Assembly (NCBI RefSeq): GCF_902459765.1
Contig: NZ_CABPSP010000014.1
Location: 1-64,000, forward strand
Length of the DNA: 64,000 nucleotides
Origin: Pandoraea anapnoica
GTDB taxonomy: Bacteria; Pseudomonadota; Gammaproteobacteria; Burkholderiales; Burkholderiaceae
Direction: 5' to 3'
Part shown: piece after piece, positions 46,979-56,857 of the stretch
Numbering within the stretch: the first letter of the stretch is position 1
Layout of the letters: every line of letters begins with the position of its first letter
The notes under the pieces: generated by a model
What the model was told of the DNA's origin: nothing
The model's database searches: none
The model's input: the letters and a program-made list of their open reading frames with translations, nothing else
Made by a program: the position numbers and the translations under genes

Positions 46979-47065
46979 CGGAATGCTTTGGGACACGGCA
47001 GCGCCGCGTGGCGACCAATGCGTAGACTGACGCGCCATCGCACTGAACTGCTTCGGAGGTCGCTC

Positions 47066-47461
47066 ATGAACTTGCTGTCTCGCCCCTTCTCTTGTCTCGC
47101 GCTCGCGGCGACGTTCGTCACTCTGAGCGGATGCACCGTTCCGGCAAGTTCACCGAAGCCGGTCACCTTGCCTGCGAACTCACCTGCAACGTTGCCCGTG
47201 GCCGCGCCGGGCCCCATCGCACGTGACCCGCTGCCGTCCGCACTGAATAATCCATCTCGACGGCCTTGCACGCCCGAGTGGTTTGCGTATCTTGAAAAGC
47301 ACTACACCGCTGTCGGCGACGGGCAGGGGCATGGCCCCGATCTGGGCAGCGACGAGTGGCTCGACGCATTCGAGCGCCGTCGCAACCTGCCGTCGACAAG
47401 TGCTTTGCCCCGCGAACAGCGGTGCGCCACGCTGGCGCGCGAACTCGATTACCGCTATTGA
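47066..47461 (+). CDS. Small lipoprotein of unknown function
   Basis: Product of 131 residues. The signal peptide carries lipobox LSGC (Cys at about 23). A Pro/Ala/Ser-rich linker follows, then a folded C-terminal part with two Cys ('RRPCTPEWFAYLEKHYTAVGD' and 'REQRCATLARELDYRY'). GGAGGT seven bases before ATG 47066 fixes the start. There is no family assignment. It is alone, convergent with an SDR gene. Confidence 0.75.
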   Translation: MNLLSRPFSCLALAATFVTLSGCTVPASSPKPVTLPANSPATLPVAAPGPIARDPLPSALNNPSRRPCTPEWFAYLEKHYTAVGDGQGHGPDLGSDEWLDAFERRRNLPSTSALPREQRCATLARELDYRY

Positions 47462-47524
47462 TCGCCGGTGCATGTGTTCCTTGATGCTCAGGGTACGCAT
47501 GCACGGCTTCAACACCAGTCCGCG

Positions 47525-48388
47525 TCAGGCCGCATCGGCGACAGCTTTCAAACCATAACGCTTGCCCGGCGAGGTGTTGCTCAGCCCTTGCGACATCTTG
47601 CGACGCAGCGCGTCATATGCGGTCCATTCGTCGCCATCCTGCAACGGCGGAATGGTGACGGTTTCGCCCTGATCGAGTCCGGCTAGCGCGGCGTCCACGA
47701 GATCGTCGGACGTCATCAGCCATTCCTGCGGCAATTCCTGATGCGACTTGCCCGCGACATCCCAGAACTCCGTGATCGTGGCACCCGGCAACACGGCTTG
47801 CACACGTACGCCCGTATCGGCGAGTTGATGTTGCAGCGATTGCGAGAACGCGAGCACGAACGCCTTCGAGCCGCCGTACACGTCGTTAAGCAGTTCCGGT
47901 GCGATGGCGACGATCGACGCAATGTTGATGACCGTGCCGCGTCCGCGTGCGACGAAGCCCGGCACGGCCGCGTAAGTCAGGCGCGTGAGCGCGGTCACGT
48001 TGACTTCGATCATGTCGGTCAGGTGATCGACGTCCGCTTGCAGCAGCGGTGCGACCGCACCGAAGCCTGCGTTGTTCACGAGCGTGTCGATGCGCGTGTC
48101 TTCGCGCAGACGCGCTTCGACGAGCGCCTGACCTTCACGCGTGGAAAGATCCGCGCTCAGGATATCGACCCGACGGCCGGTCTCGACGTGAAGGCGCTGG
48201 GCTGCTTCGAGCAGACGCGCCGTGTTCCGGGCGACCAGAATGAGGTCGTGGCCGCGACGGGCGAAGCGGTCGGCGTAAATTGCGCCGATGCCCGAGGAGG
48301 CACCGGTAATCAGTGCGGTGCCCGGCTGGGTTTGAGTGGATGCGTTCATGGTCGTCATAGTCGTTACGGTTTCGGTTGTTGGGTCCAT
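47525..48388 (-). CDS. Short-chain dehydrogenase/reductase
   Basis: Product of 287 residues from the most upstream start; ATG 48358 or 48349 (274 aa) would remove a Thr-rich lead and are equally possible, since no start has a clear ribosome-binding site. Motifs are 'TGASSGIG', 'NNAGFG', catalytic Ser in 'INIASIVAIAP', and Tyr-x3-Lys in 'YGGSKAF'. It belongs to the classical DltE-like oxidoreductase group, substrate unknown. It is divergent from a GlxA-type regulator that may control it. Confidence 0.87.
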   Translation of the reverse strand: MDPTTETVTTMTTMNASTQTQPGTALITGASSGIGAIYADRFARRGHDLILVARNTARLLEAAQRLHVETGRRVDILSADLSTREGQALVEARLREDTRIDTLVNNAGFGAVAPLLQADVDHLTDMIEVNVTALTRLTYAAVPGFVARGRGTVINIASIVAIAPELLNDVYGGSKAFVLAFSQSLQHQLADTGVRVQAVLPGATITEFWDVAGKSHQELPQEWLMTSDDLVDAALAGLDQGETVTIPPLQDGDEWTAYDALRRKMSQGLSNTSPGKRYGLKAVADAA

Positions 48389-48445
48389 GACGTCCAGTGT
48401 GGTCGGTCATCGAAAAGTCTCAAATGACAGGAAAGCCACTTTTTA

Positions 48446-48459
48446 GGACAAGCGTGTCC
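48446..48459. promoter_or_regulatory. Inverted repeat in the SDR/regulator divergent region
   Basis: GGACA-AGCG-TGTCC is a perfect 5-4-5 palindrome, about 60 bases from the SDR start. It is a possible operator; AraC-type proteins more often use direct repeats, so the assignment is weak. Confidence 0.3.
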
Positions 48460-48586
48460 GACACCCGTTCGTCGCGGCAACTACAATCGACGCATCGGTC
48501 ATGCGGTGGCTGTCGATGTCGCCGTTTGTCTTCCCATTCCGTCGTTCTGGAACCCTCCGTCCGTGGCCCTGGCGGCCCTTTGCGTC

Positions 48587-49534
48587 ATGACGAAACGAAT
48601 TGCGTTGGTGGTCTACCCCGGCTTTCAGATGATTTCGCTGGCCTCGATGTCGGTGTTCGAGATCGCGAACTTCGGGCGCGACGAGCCGTTGTACGAAGTG
48701 CAGACCCTCTCGGTCGAAGGCGGACTGGTGCGAGACTCTGCCGGGATTGCGGTGGCAACGGAGCCTATGGACAGGCATCGTTACGACACGGTGCTGGTAG
48801 CGGGCGCGACGTACGTGGTGCCAACAGAGCCGGATCTCGTCGAGGCTTTGCGGCGGCTCGCGCCAAAGGTGCGACGCATCGGAAGCATCTGCTCGGGGGC
48901 GTTCGTGCTGGCTGACGCCGGGTTGCTGAGCGGACGGCGTGCCACGACGCATTGGGGGCAGGCGACGGCGTTACAGCAGCAGCACCCGGACGTGATCGTC
49001 GAAGACGACCGAATCTACGTCAACGACGGGTCGATATGGACGTCGGCAGGCATGACGGCCGGTATCGATCTGGCACTGGCGCTGGTCGAAGCCGATTACG
49101 GCAGCGATGTCGCGCGCGATACGTCTCGCTTGCTGGTGGTGCACTACCGCCGCACCGGCGGTCAGTCGCAGTTCTCCACGTTGTCCACGCTCGAACCCAG
49201 CTCCGACCGGGTCCGCGCGGCGCTCGCCTATGCGCGCGAGCATTTGCGAGAGCCGTTATCTGTCGAGCAGCTTGCGGCACAGGTGCACTGGAGTGCTCGC
49301 CATTTCAGTCGTGAATTCACGTTGCAGACCGGACTGACACCGGCGAAGGCCATCGAGAAATTGCGACTCGAAGCGGCGCAGGCGTTGCTCGAAGCGGGCG
49401 AGGCGTCGATTGCGCGGGTGGCGATCGTGACCGGTTTCGGCGACGAGGAGCGCATGCGTCGTGCTTTCGTCCGTACGCTGGGCAAGCCGCCGCAGGCCTT
49501 GTTACGCGAGGCGCGCGAACGCATGCGCGCATGA
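48587..49534 (+). CDS. GlxA-family transcriptional regulator (DJ-1/PfpI + AraC)
   Basis: Product of 315 residues: N-terminal DJ-1/PfpI-like domain (about 1-185, with the nucleophile-elbow-like 'GSICSGAFVLADAGLL' and 'TSAGMTAGIDLALAL') and C-terminal AraC double HTH (about 215-310, 'LSVEQLAAQVHWSARHFSREF' and 'IARVAIVTGFGDEERMRRAF'). This architecture is common for regulators sensing amino-acid derivatives or small metabolites. ATG 48587 is the family start; the upstream part of the frame is not conserved. It is divergent from the SDR gene, its most likely target. Confidence 0.9.
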   Translation: MTKRIALVVYPGFQMISLASMSVFEIANFGRDEPLYEVQTLSVEGGLVRDSAGIAVATEPMDRHRYDTVLVAGATYVVPTEPDLVEALRRLAPKVRRIGSICSGAFVLADAGLLSGRRATTHWGQATALQQQHPDVIVEDDRIYVNDGSIWTSAGMTAGIDLALALVEADYGSDVARDTSRLLVVHYRRTGGQSQFSTLSTLEPSSDRVRAALAYAREHLREPLSVEQLAAQVHWSARHFSREFTLQTGLTPAKAIEKLRLEAAQALLEAGEASIARVAIVTGFGDEERMRRAFVRTLGKPPQALLREARERMRA

Positions 49535-49952
49535 ATCTTCCGTGTGTTTCATGCACCTCATGCGCCGCTCATCTGGCTTTCAGCAAGGCTTCATGAGGTG
49601 ATCGTCCGTCAGGTTGAGCGTCGAATGCCGTCACATTGCGTTGTAAGCGTTTCACGAACGATACGTTTTCGACAGGGAACGTATCGATGTCTCGTAAATT
49701 GAGTTATTAATTTCTTTTAAATCAATGGGTTGAGTTCGCTGGCACGGAATTCGCGTATATGAATCGTGTATGGCGAAGCGCCAACCCGGATTCTCCGCAG
49801 GCCGTTGGCAAGGGGCTCCTGTGCTGTTAAGCACGGGCGGGTCCGCTATTGCCCGCGATTTCTGCTGACGCGCTCTCGTCGTAACGTTGGACCTTCTGGC
49901 GGGGTCCGGCGTGTTCCGAAGTGAGTGTGTGTGCGTGCGCGGGGAGGGGACC
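49535..49952. other. Leader region of the glycine-rich gene: hairpin and sigma-54-like site
   Basis: No gene in 418 bases. A nine-base-pair hairpin, CGATACGTT (49659-49667) with AACGTATCG (49678-49686), is followed by an unusually AT-rich stretch (49690-49730). TGGCAC (49740-49745), five bases, TCGC (49751-49754) has the GG-N10-GC spacing of a sigma-54 promoter with one mismatch, about 200 bases before the gene at 49953. Confidence 0.4.
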
Positions 49953-50570
<618 letters not shown>

Positions 50571-50573
50571 GCT

Positions 50574-51014
50574 AGTGGTGGGTATGGGGCCTGCATGCGT
50601 TCGGCACAGCGCGTGCAGGCACTGGCCCTCGCATCGGTTGGTCTTGATGGTGTAGCGAGTCTCGCAGGTTGTTCGTCGGTTCCTGACGCGACCGGCTGAC
50701 GGCATTGCCGCCAGCCGTGCCACCCCCCCGGCCCGTGATCAGGCTGTTCTCCCGGCGAAGCGCCCCCTCGGTGATCCGAGGGGGCGTTTTTTTTGATGGA
50801 CGCCGTCTATCGATGCGCTCGGGGGATATCGAAATGCCGATTATGTATTTCGTGTAAACCCGCAGTTGTGGCAGCATCCGGGGTCTGGGTTGCCCGACAT
50901 GGCCGTCTGGTATGCCTACGTCGCGCGTGACCGTTGCGGGCTCAACAGGCCCGCTCCCCCTCGCACAGACGCCCAACAGGCGTCGGACCACATAAGCACA
51001 AGGAGAATTCGCAC
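50574..51014. other. Spacer between the glycine-rich gene and metQ-like gene
   Basis: No gene in 441 bases. An eleven-base-pair stem (GCCTGCATGCG with CGCGTGCAGGC, about 50590-50622) just after the glycine-rich gene may end its transcript. A stronger terminator lies at 50761-50794. The hairpin CGGGC/GCCCG near 50938-50954 precedes the next gene. No SAM riboswitch is recognised. Confidence 0.5.
50761..50794 (+). terminator. Strong Rho-independent terminator
   Basis: The stem CGCCCCCTCG (50761-50770) with CGAGGGGGCG (50777-50786) is followed by eight T. It is 190 bases after the glycine-rich gene, so that transcript may have a long 3' end, or a small RNA may end here. Confidence 0.9.
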
Positions 51015-51815
51015 ATGCTGTCCCGTCAACTGATCAACGCGTTCCTCGGCGCAACGTTTGCGCTGGCCTCTCTCGGCGCCTCGGCCCAGACGGCCGACAA
51101 GCCCCTCAAGGTCGGCACGATGGCCGGCTCGGACGCGCAGATCTTCGAAGTGGTGAAAAAGGTGGCCGAAAAGCGTGGCCTGTTCATCAAGATCGTCGAA
51201 TTCAGTGACTACGCACAGCCGAACGCCGCGCTGGACGCCGGCGATCTGGACGCCAACGGCTTCCAGCACAAGCCGTTCCTCGATAGTCAGGTCAAGGACC
51301 GTGGCTACAAGATCACGACGGCCGGCCTCACCTACGTTTCGCCGCTGGGTTTCTATTCGAAGAAGTACAAGTCGCTCAAGGATCTGCCGAACGGCGCGCA
51401 AATCGGTATCCAGAACGACCCGTCGAACGGCAGCCGCGCGCTGCGTCTGCTGGCAAAGGAAGGTCTGATCAAGGTAAAGCCGGGTCTGGATGGCAAGAAC
51501 ATCACGCCGCTAGATATCGAGAACCCGAAGAAGTTCAAGATTCGCGAACTGGAAGCCGCACAATTGCCGCGCGCATTGCCGGATCTGGACGCCGCGTCGA
51601 TCAACACGAACTTCGCTGCACAGGCCGGTCTGGTGCCCAAGCGTGATGCCATCGCTATCGAAGACCTGAAGGGCCCGTACGCCAACCTGATCGCCGTGCG
51701 TACGCAAGACCTGAACAAGCCGTGGGTCAAGCAACTGGTTGACGCCTACCATTCGGATGAAGTGAAGCAATTCATCGACACGCAATTCAAGGGTGCGCTG
51801 ATTGCCACGTGGTAA
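51015..51815 (+). CDS. MetQ/NlpA-family substrate-binding protein
   Basis: Product of 266 residues: Sec signal peptide about 1-25 ('LASLGASAQ', no lipobox), then the NlpA fold ('KPLKVGTMAGSDAQIFEVVKKVAEKRG', 'VEFSDYAQPNAALDAGDLDANGFQHKPFLD', 'QIGIQNDPSNGSRALRLL'). Family members bind D/L-methionine for the MetNI importer. Unlike the classical gene, no metN or metI adjoins it, and the protein is probably soluble in the periplasm rather than lipid-anchored. ATG 51015 follows AAGGAGAATTCGCAC. Confidence 0.9.
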   Translation: MLSRQLINAFLGATFALASLGASAQTADKPLKVGTMAGSDAQIFEVVKKVAEKRGLFIKIVEFSDYAQPNAALDAGDLDANGFQHKPFLDSQVKDRGYKITTAGLTYVSPLGFYSKKYKSLKDLPNGAQIGIQNDPSNGSRALRLLAKEGLIKVKPGLDGKNITPLDIENPKKFKIRELEAAQLPRALPDLDAASINTNFAAQAGLVPKRDAIAIEDLKGPYANLIAVRTQDLNKPWVKQLVDAYHSDEVKQFIDTQFKGALIATW

Positions 51816-51876
51816 GCATTGAAACGCCGTGGGATGCGCATCTCGCGCATAGCTTGGTTACGGCCCGCTTCAAATG

Positions 51877-51907
51877 AAAAGCCGGGGTTTCGACCCCGGT
51901 TTTTTTA
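51877..51907 (+). terminator. Terminator after the MetQ-like gene
   Basis: CCGGGGT (51882-51888) pairs with ACCCCGG (51893-51899), then seven T; A-rich upstream arm. Confidence 0.9.
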
Positions 51908-51992
51908 CGTCCTCAAGCCTGACATTTTGCATCGCTGGCATGGCGGCGTTTGACTAGAATGGAAACGTGATTCCTTGCGACGGGAGGCCGCC

Positions 51993-52154
51993 ATGTCCAT
52001 GATCAATGTCTCCATGATGCTGGTAGCGCTGCTCGTCGGCTTCGCCATCGGCATGCTTGTCGACCACTTCTGGGTCACGCATCACGATGAGCCCGCCGCG
52101 CACAAGCGTCTGGACTGGCACGAGATGTGGGACCGTATTCGTCATCAGCACTGA
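51993..52154 (+). CDS. Small single-pass membrane protein, 53 aa
   Basis: A short gene easily missed by length cut-offs. GGGAGG stands five bases before ATG 51993. The product has one hydrophobic helix (about 8-23, 'MMLVALLVGFAIGMLV') followed by a His/Trp-rich cytoplasmic or periplasmic tail ('DHFWVTHHDEPAAHKRLDWHEMWDRIRHQH' region with seven His). The His-rich tail could bind metal. No family is recognised. Convergent with prpR, 44 bases away. Confidence 0.6.
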   Translation: MSMINVSMMLVALLVGFAIGMLVDHFWVTHHDEPAAHKRLDWHEMWDRIRHQH

Positions 52155-52198
52155 GCTCAGCACTGAAGTATTTGCGCCGGGTGCATCGGTGATGCACA

Positions 52199-54295
52199 TT
52201 ACCCGGCGCGAAGTTTGCGCCAGAGCGTCGAGCGGCTGATGCCGAGTGCTTCGCACGCGGCATTGCGGTCGCCGCCGCAGGCGGCCAGCGTCGAGTGAAT
52301 GCGTGCCATCTCCTCGGCGGCACGGCGCGCGCGTCCGGTCATTGGGGCGTCGGGCGCTTCGACGGTTGCAACGCTCGTCGTACCCGTCGTGCCCGTCGTA
52401 CTTTTAATCCGGCCACCGTTCGTTTTTGAAACGTCGAACGCGGGCGGTTGTGGCGTCGCGCCAAGCTCCGGGGCAATCTCGATCAATCGCGCACGGCTGA
52501 TCTCGCGAGCATCGACCACATCGGCGCAGACGACCGCGATGCGCTCCAGCAAATTCTCCAGCTCCCGAACGTTCCCCGGCCAGCGATAGCTCGCAAGCAG
52601 CGGCAATAGCGACGCCTGCAAGGCATCGACGCTCATACGTGCGCCCGCTCGGGCCAGTGCGCGCTCCAGAAACAACGGCGTGAGGCGCGGCAGGTCGTCC
52701 ATGCGTTCGCGCAGCGCAGGCAGCACCATGCGCAGGATGTTCAGACGGTAGTAAAGATCTTCGCGAAACAGTCCGGCCGCGACTTGTTGACGCAGGTCGC
52801 GGTGCGTGGCGGCGACCACGCGCACGTCGCACGGTACCGGTTCGTTCGCGCCAAGACGGAGGACTTCGCGCTCCTGCAATACACGCAGTAGCCGAGTTTG
52901 CAGTGGCATCGGCATCTCGCCGATTTCATCGAGAAAGATCGTGCCGTTGTGCGCCGTCTCGAACAGGCCAGCCTTACCGCCGCGTCGCGCGCCTGAGAAC
53001 GCGCCATCTTCATACCCGAACAACTCGCTCTCAAGCAGCGTCTCCGGAAACGCGGCGCAGTTGATGGCGACGAACGGATAGTCGCGGCGGCGGCTCGCGT
53101 TGTGAATCCCCTGTGCGAGCAATTCCTTGCCCGTGCCGCTCTCGCCATGCACGAGCACCGTCGAATCGGTCTGCGCATAGCGGCGCGCGAGTGCACGGAC
53201 TTGCGTCATCGCTGCGGAGTCGCCTATCAGATCGTCGAGCCGGTAGCGCGCAACGAGATGCCGCGGACGATGCCGTGAGCGCAGCGACCGATCCACACGG
53301 GCGAACGACTGCGAGTCCTGACACGTCACGAGCGCGCCCGTGAGCGTGCCCTGATCCAGCAGGGGAATGCGGTTGATGACCCACGTTTTGCCTGCCATCG
53401 AGACGATCGCTTCCAGCTCGGCGCTCGCGCTCTCCAGCGTGCGGGCGATGTCGAGTGCGGGCGCGATGGTATCGAGCGTTCGGCCAACGGCGTCCACTGC
53501 CGTGACACCGAGAATCCCGGCCATCGATGCGTTGATCGCCTCAATGCGTCCGTTCAGATCGACGGCGGCCACGCCTTCGTGCAGATGCCGCAACACCGTA
53601 TCGAGACGCTCGCGCCGTTGCGCTTCGATGCGTCCGAGACGCGCGACTTCCAGTGCCGTGTCGAACGCTGCGCGCACCGAATCCTGCGAGTAGAGAAAGA
53701 TGCCCGTGAGGCCGGCGCGCTCGGTCAGTTGCGTGACGAGACCCGGCCCGACGATGACCGCCATGCCGTCGTCGCGCAACCGGTGCACAAGGTCCTCGGC
53801 GTTTTGTGCATCGACATACGTATGCTGGGAGATGTCGAGATGAAAGGCGCTCTTGAAGCGCTCGAACTCGGCTGCGGGGCGAGCGTAGGACACGAGCGCG
53901 ATGCGGGAGTCCGGAGACGACGCGGGCAGGGCGCGTCGTGCACGTGCCAGTGCGTGCATCACATCGGATCCGGTGACTTTGACCAGCACCACAGGCAACG
54001 CAAGCCGTTCGCGCAGAAAGTCGCCGTTCGATCCGGCCGCGACGATGCCGTCGACGCTTCCGGCGGGCAAGCGCTCCAGCGCTTCGATCACGGCTTCGTA
54101 TCCCTTGTCGATGATGTGGACGTCGGCCTGCGCGGCGTAATCCGGCACGATATCGCGATACAGCTCGCCGAGTTTGCTGATGCCGACGGCCCAGATCACC
54201 GGCTTTCGCATCGCGAGGACCGTCGGCGCTCGCGATGCGCCTGCGGCGGTCGCTGGCAGGCGGGACGGCATCTCGGTGGGTATCGAATTCGGCAT
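52199..54295 (-). CDS. prpR: Propionate catabolism regulator PrpR (sigma-54 activator)
   Basis: Product of about 698 residues: N-terminal PrpR sensor domain (about 30-200, 'VIWAVGISKLGELYRDIVPDYAAQADVHI'), a PAS-like segment, an AAA+ domain with Walker A 'GESGTGKE', the sigma-54 contact loop 'GAFSGA' and 'DEIGEMP', and a C-terminal Fis-type HTH ('RNAACEALGISRSTLWRKL'). In enterobacteria PrpR responds to 2-methylcitrate and activates prpBCDE. Here it faces the prp operon across a region with a consensus sigma-54 promoter. The start is uncertain; ATG 54295 is used, with 54334, 54409 and 54208 as alternatives. Confidence 0.92.
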   Translation of the reverse strand: MPNSIPTEMPSRLPATAAGASRAPTVLAMRKPVIWAVGISKLGELYRDIVPDYAAQADVHIIDKGYEAVIEALERLPAGSVDGIVAAGSNGDFLRERLALPVVLVKVTGSDVMHALARARRALPASSPDSRIALVSYARPAAEFERFKSAFHLDISQHTYVDAQNAEDLVHRLRDDGMAVIVGPGLVTQLTERAGLTGIFLYSQDSVRAAFDTALEVARLGRIEAQRRERLDTVLRHLHEGVAAVDLNGRIEAINASMAGILGVTAVDAVGRTLDTIAPALDIARTLESASAELEAIVSMAGKTWVINRIPLLDQGTLTGALVTCQDSQSFARVDRSLRSRHRPRHLVARYRLDDLIGDSAAMTQVRALARRYAQTDSTVLVHGESGTGKELLAQGIHNASRRRDYPFVAINCAAFPETLLESELFGYEDGAFSGARRGGKAGLFETAHNGTIFLDEIGEMPMPLQTRLLRVLQEREVLRLGANEPVPCDVRVVAATHRDLRQQVAAGLFREDLYYRLNILRMVLPALRERMDDLPRLTPLFLERALARAGARMSVDALQASLLPLLASYRWPGNVRELENLLERIAVVCADVVDAREISRARLIEIAPELGATPQPPAFDVSKTNGGRIKSTTGTTGTTSVATVEAPDAPMTGRARRAAEEMARIHSTLAACGGDRNAACEALGISRSTLWRKLRAG

Positions 54296-54359
54296 GACGG
54301 TTGGCGGCAGAGGGTATGAGCCGAATCGTAGCATGTTGCGACGATTTGTTTCATTTTGT

Positions 54360-54374
54360 GTTTCAAATTGAAAC
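54360..54374. promoter_or_regulatory. Candidate PrpR-binding palindrome
   Basis: GTTTCAA-A-TTGAAAC, a perfect 7-1-7 palindrome, lies about 150 bases upstream of the sigma-54 promoter, the normal distance for an enhancer site. A related half-site (GTTTCATTTTG) lies just before it at 54349. Confidence 0.6.
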
Positions 54375-54507
54375 GTGATGCGACCGCCACATCCGCCCTC
54401 AAGTGACATTTACCTTGACGTAAACGTCACGCGAGCGAAGAATTTCCGTCGATAAATGAATGCGTTAGCGCGGCGAAGGGATTGGCGATGCGCGTGCACA
54501 CGACCTG

Positions 54508-54524
54508 CTGGCACGGCCATTGCT
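54508..54524 (+). promoter_or_regulatory. Sigma-54 promoter of the prp operon
   Basis: CTGGCACG (54508-54515), four bases, TTGCT (54520-54524) matches the sigma-54 consensus YTGGCACG-N4-TTGCW at every fixed position. Transcription would begin near 54535, about 70 bases before prpB. Confidence 0.9.
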
Positions 54525-54606
54525 ATTCAAAGTCGGCTACTCAACCCACGTGCGATCCGATGGCATTCCGTTCATCCGACGCGCAAGACACGACCGAGGG
54601 ATTCAA

Positions 54607-55497
54607 GTGACGCAAACCATTCGTTCGGCCGGCGCCGCCTTCCGCGAGGCCGTCAAGACTGAGCAACCGTTGCAGGTTGTCGGTGCCATCAACGCTAATC
54701 ACGCTCTGCTCGCCAAGGCGGCGGGTTTCAAGGCGATCTATCTGTCGGGTGGCGGTGTTGCTGCCGGTTCGCTCGGTCTACCCGATCTGGGCATCTCGAC
54801 GCTCGACGACGTGCTCACCGACGTGCGCCGCATCACCGACGTGTGCGACCTGCCGCTGCTGGTGGACGTCGACACGGGCTTCGGTCCGTCGGCCTTCAAC
54901 ATTGCGCGCACGGTGCAATCGCTGATCAAATTCGGCGCGGGTGCGATGCATATCGAAGATCAGGTGGGCGCGAAGCGCTGCGGCCATCGTCCCGGCAAGG
55001 CCATCGTGACGCAGCAGGAGATGGTCGACCGTATCAAGGCGGCTGTCGACGCGCGCACGGATGAGAACTTCGTCATCATGGCGCGCACCGATGCGCTGGC
55101 CGTCGAAGGCCTTCAGGCGGCCATCGACCGCGCGTGCGCGTGCGTCGAAGCGGGTGCCGACATGATCTTCCCGGAAGCCATGACGGAATTGCCGATGTAC
55201 CGCCAGTTCTCCGACGCCGTGAAGGTGCCCGTGCTCGCGAACATCACCGAGTTCGGCTCGACGCCGCTGTTCACCGTGGAAGAACTCAAGAGCGCGCAGG
55301 TTGGTCTGGTGCTGTATCCGCTCTCGGCGTTCCGTGCAATGAACAAGGCAGCGGAAAACGTCTATCACACGATTCGTCGCGACGGCACGCAAAAGGCCGT
55401 GCTCGACACGATGCAAACGCGCGCCGAGCTCTACGAGAGCATCGGCTACCACGCATACGAACAGAAGCTCGACGCCCTGTTCGCCCAACAGAAATAA
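54607..55497 (+). CDS. prpB: 2-methylisocitrate lyase
   Basis: Splits 2-methylisocitrate into pyruvate and succinate, the last step of the methylcitrate cycle. 296 residues from GTG 54607, the usual family length; GAGGGAT lies upstream. Catalytic Cys125 sits in KRCGH (123-127), and the metal site includes Asp87 and Asp89 in 'DVDTGFG'. The frame extends upstream to 54520, but that part overlaps the promoter. First gene of the operon; prpC follows after 27 bases. Confidence 0.96.
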   Translation: MTQTIRSAGAAFREAVKTEQPLQVVGAINANHALLAKAAGFKAIYLSGGGVAAGSLGLPDLGISTLDDVLTDVRRITDVCDLPLLVDVDTGFGPSAFNIARTVQSLIKFGAGAMHIEDQVGAKRCGHRPGKAIVTQQEMVDRIKAAVDARTDENFVIMARTDALAVEGLQAAIDRACACVEAGADMIFPEAMTELPMYRQFSDAVKVPVLANITEFGSTPLFTVEELKSAQVGLVLYPLSAFRAMNKAAENVYHTIRRDGTQKAVLDTMQTRAELYESIGYHAYEQKLDALFAQQK

Positions 55498-55524
55498 CGA
55501 ATCCCTGAACCTGGAGGAAAGAGC

Positions 55525-56676
55525 ATGAGCGAGACGACTGCCACCGGCTTCAAGCCGAAGAAATCCGTCGCCCTGTCGGGTGTGACCGCAGGCAACACGG
55601 CACTGTGTACCGTGGGCCGTTCGGGCAACGATCTGCACTATCGCGGCTACGACATTCTGGATCTGGCCCAGACCTCGGAATTCGAAGAAATCGCGTATCT
55701 GCTGGTCTACGGCAAGCTGCCGAACGTGGCGGAACTGCGCGGCTACATGGCCAAGCTCAAGGCGCTGCGCGGCTTGCCCGCCGCCGTGAAGGACGCGCTC
55801 GAAGCCGTGCCCGCCGCGGCTCACCCGATGGACGTGATGCGCACCGGCGTGTCGGTGCTCGGCACCGTGCTGCCGGAGAAGGACGATCACAACATTCCGG
55901 GCGCACGCGATATCGCCGACCGCCTGATGGCCAGCCTCGGCTCGATGCTGCTGTACTGGTATCACTACAGCCAGAACGGTGTGCGTATCGACGTGGAAAC
56001 GGATGACGACAGCATTGGCGGTCACTTCCTGCATCTGCTGCACGGCGAAAAGCCATCGGACCAGTGGGTGCGCGCGATGCATACGTCGCTGATCCTGTAC
56101 GCCGAGCACGAGTTCAACGCGTCGACCTTCACCGCGCGCGTGATTGCGGGCACGGGATCGGACATGCACTCGGCGATTACCGGCGCAATCGGTGCGCTGC
56201 GAGGTCCGAAGCACGGTGGCGCGAACGAAGTTGCGTTCGAAGTACAGAAGCGTTACAACTCGCCGGACGAAGCTGAAGCCGACATCCGTCAGCGCGTCGA
56301 GAACAAGGAAGTGATCATCGGCTTCGGCCATCCGGTCTACACCGTGAGCGATCCGCGCAACAAGGTCATCAAAGAAGTCGCGCACGAGTTGTCGAAGGCC
56401 GAGCAGAACACGGCGATGTACGACATTGCCGAGCGTCTGGAATCGGTGATGTGGGACGTCAAGAAGATGTTCCCGAACCTCGACTGGTTCAGCGCCGTGA
56501 GCTATCACATGATGGGCGTGCCGACCGCGATGTTCACGCCGTTGTTCGTGATCGCGCGTACGTCGGGCTGGAGTGCCCACATCATCGAGCAGCGCATCGA
56601 CAACAAGATCATTCGTCCGAGCGCTAACTACACCGGTCCGGAAGATCAGCAATTCGTGCCGATCGACAAGCGTTAA
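55525..56676 (+). CDS. prpC: 2-methylcitrate synthase
   Basis: Condenses propionyl-CoA and oxaloacetate. Product of 383 residues with the citrate-synthase catalytic triad at His230 ('GPKHGGAN'), His269 ('GFGHPVY') and Asp320 ('PNLDWF'). The short form lacking the N-terminal domain of hexameric citrate synthases is typical for PrpC. GGAGGAAAGAGC precedes ATG 55525. 181 bases separate it from acnD, with a GGCAGCAG/CTGCTGCC hairpin (about 56714-56732) that could adjust expression of the downstream genes. Confidence 0.96.
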   Translation: MSETTATGFKPKKSVALSGVTAGNTALCTVGRSGNDLHYRGYDILDLAQTSEFEEIAYLLVYGKLPNVAELRGYMAKLKALRGLPAAVKDALEAVPAAAHPMDVMRTGVSVLGTVLPEKDDHNIPGARDIADRLMASLGSMLLYWYHYSQNGVRIDVETDDDSIGGHFLHLLHGEKPSDQWVRAMHTSLILYAEHEFNASTFTARVIAGTGSDMHSAITGAIGALRGPKHGGANEVAFEVQKRYNSPDEAEADIRQRVENKEVIIGFGHPVYTVSDPRNKVIKEVAHELSKAEQNTAMYDIAERLESVMWDVKKMFPNLDWFSAVSYHMMGVPTAMFTPLFVIARTSGWSAHIIEQRIDNKIIRPSANYTGPEDQQFVPIDKR

Positions 56677-56857
56677 GTCTGTCCTGCGCCTCGGCGAGGG
56701 CCGGGGGATGGCAGCAGCGGGATTCCTGCTGCCGTTCCGCGTCCACGCCGGGGCGTCGCTGTTCCGTGCTTTTTCGTCGCTGCTCCGTTATTCGTATCGC
56801 GCATTGCACACACCGTGCGCGCCAATTTGTCACCGGCCGGGCCGACACCTTCCTCAC

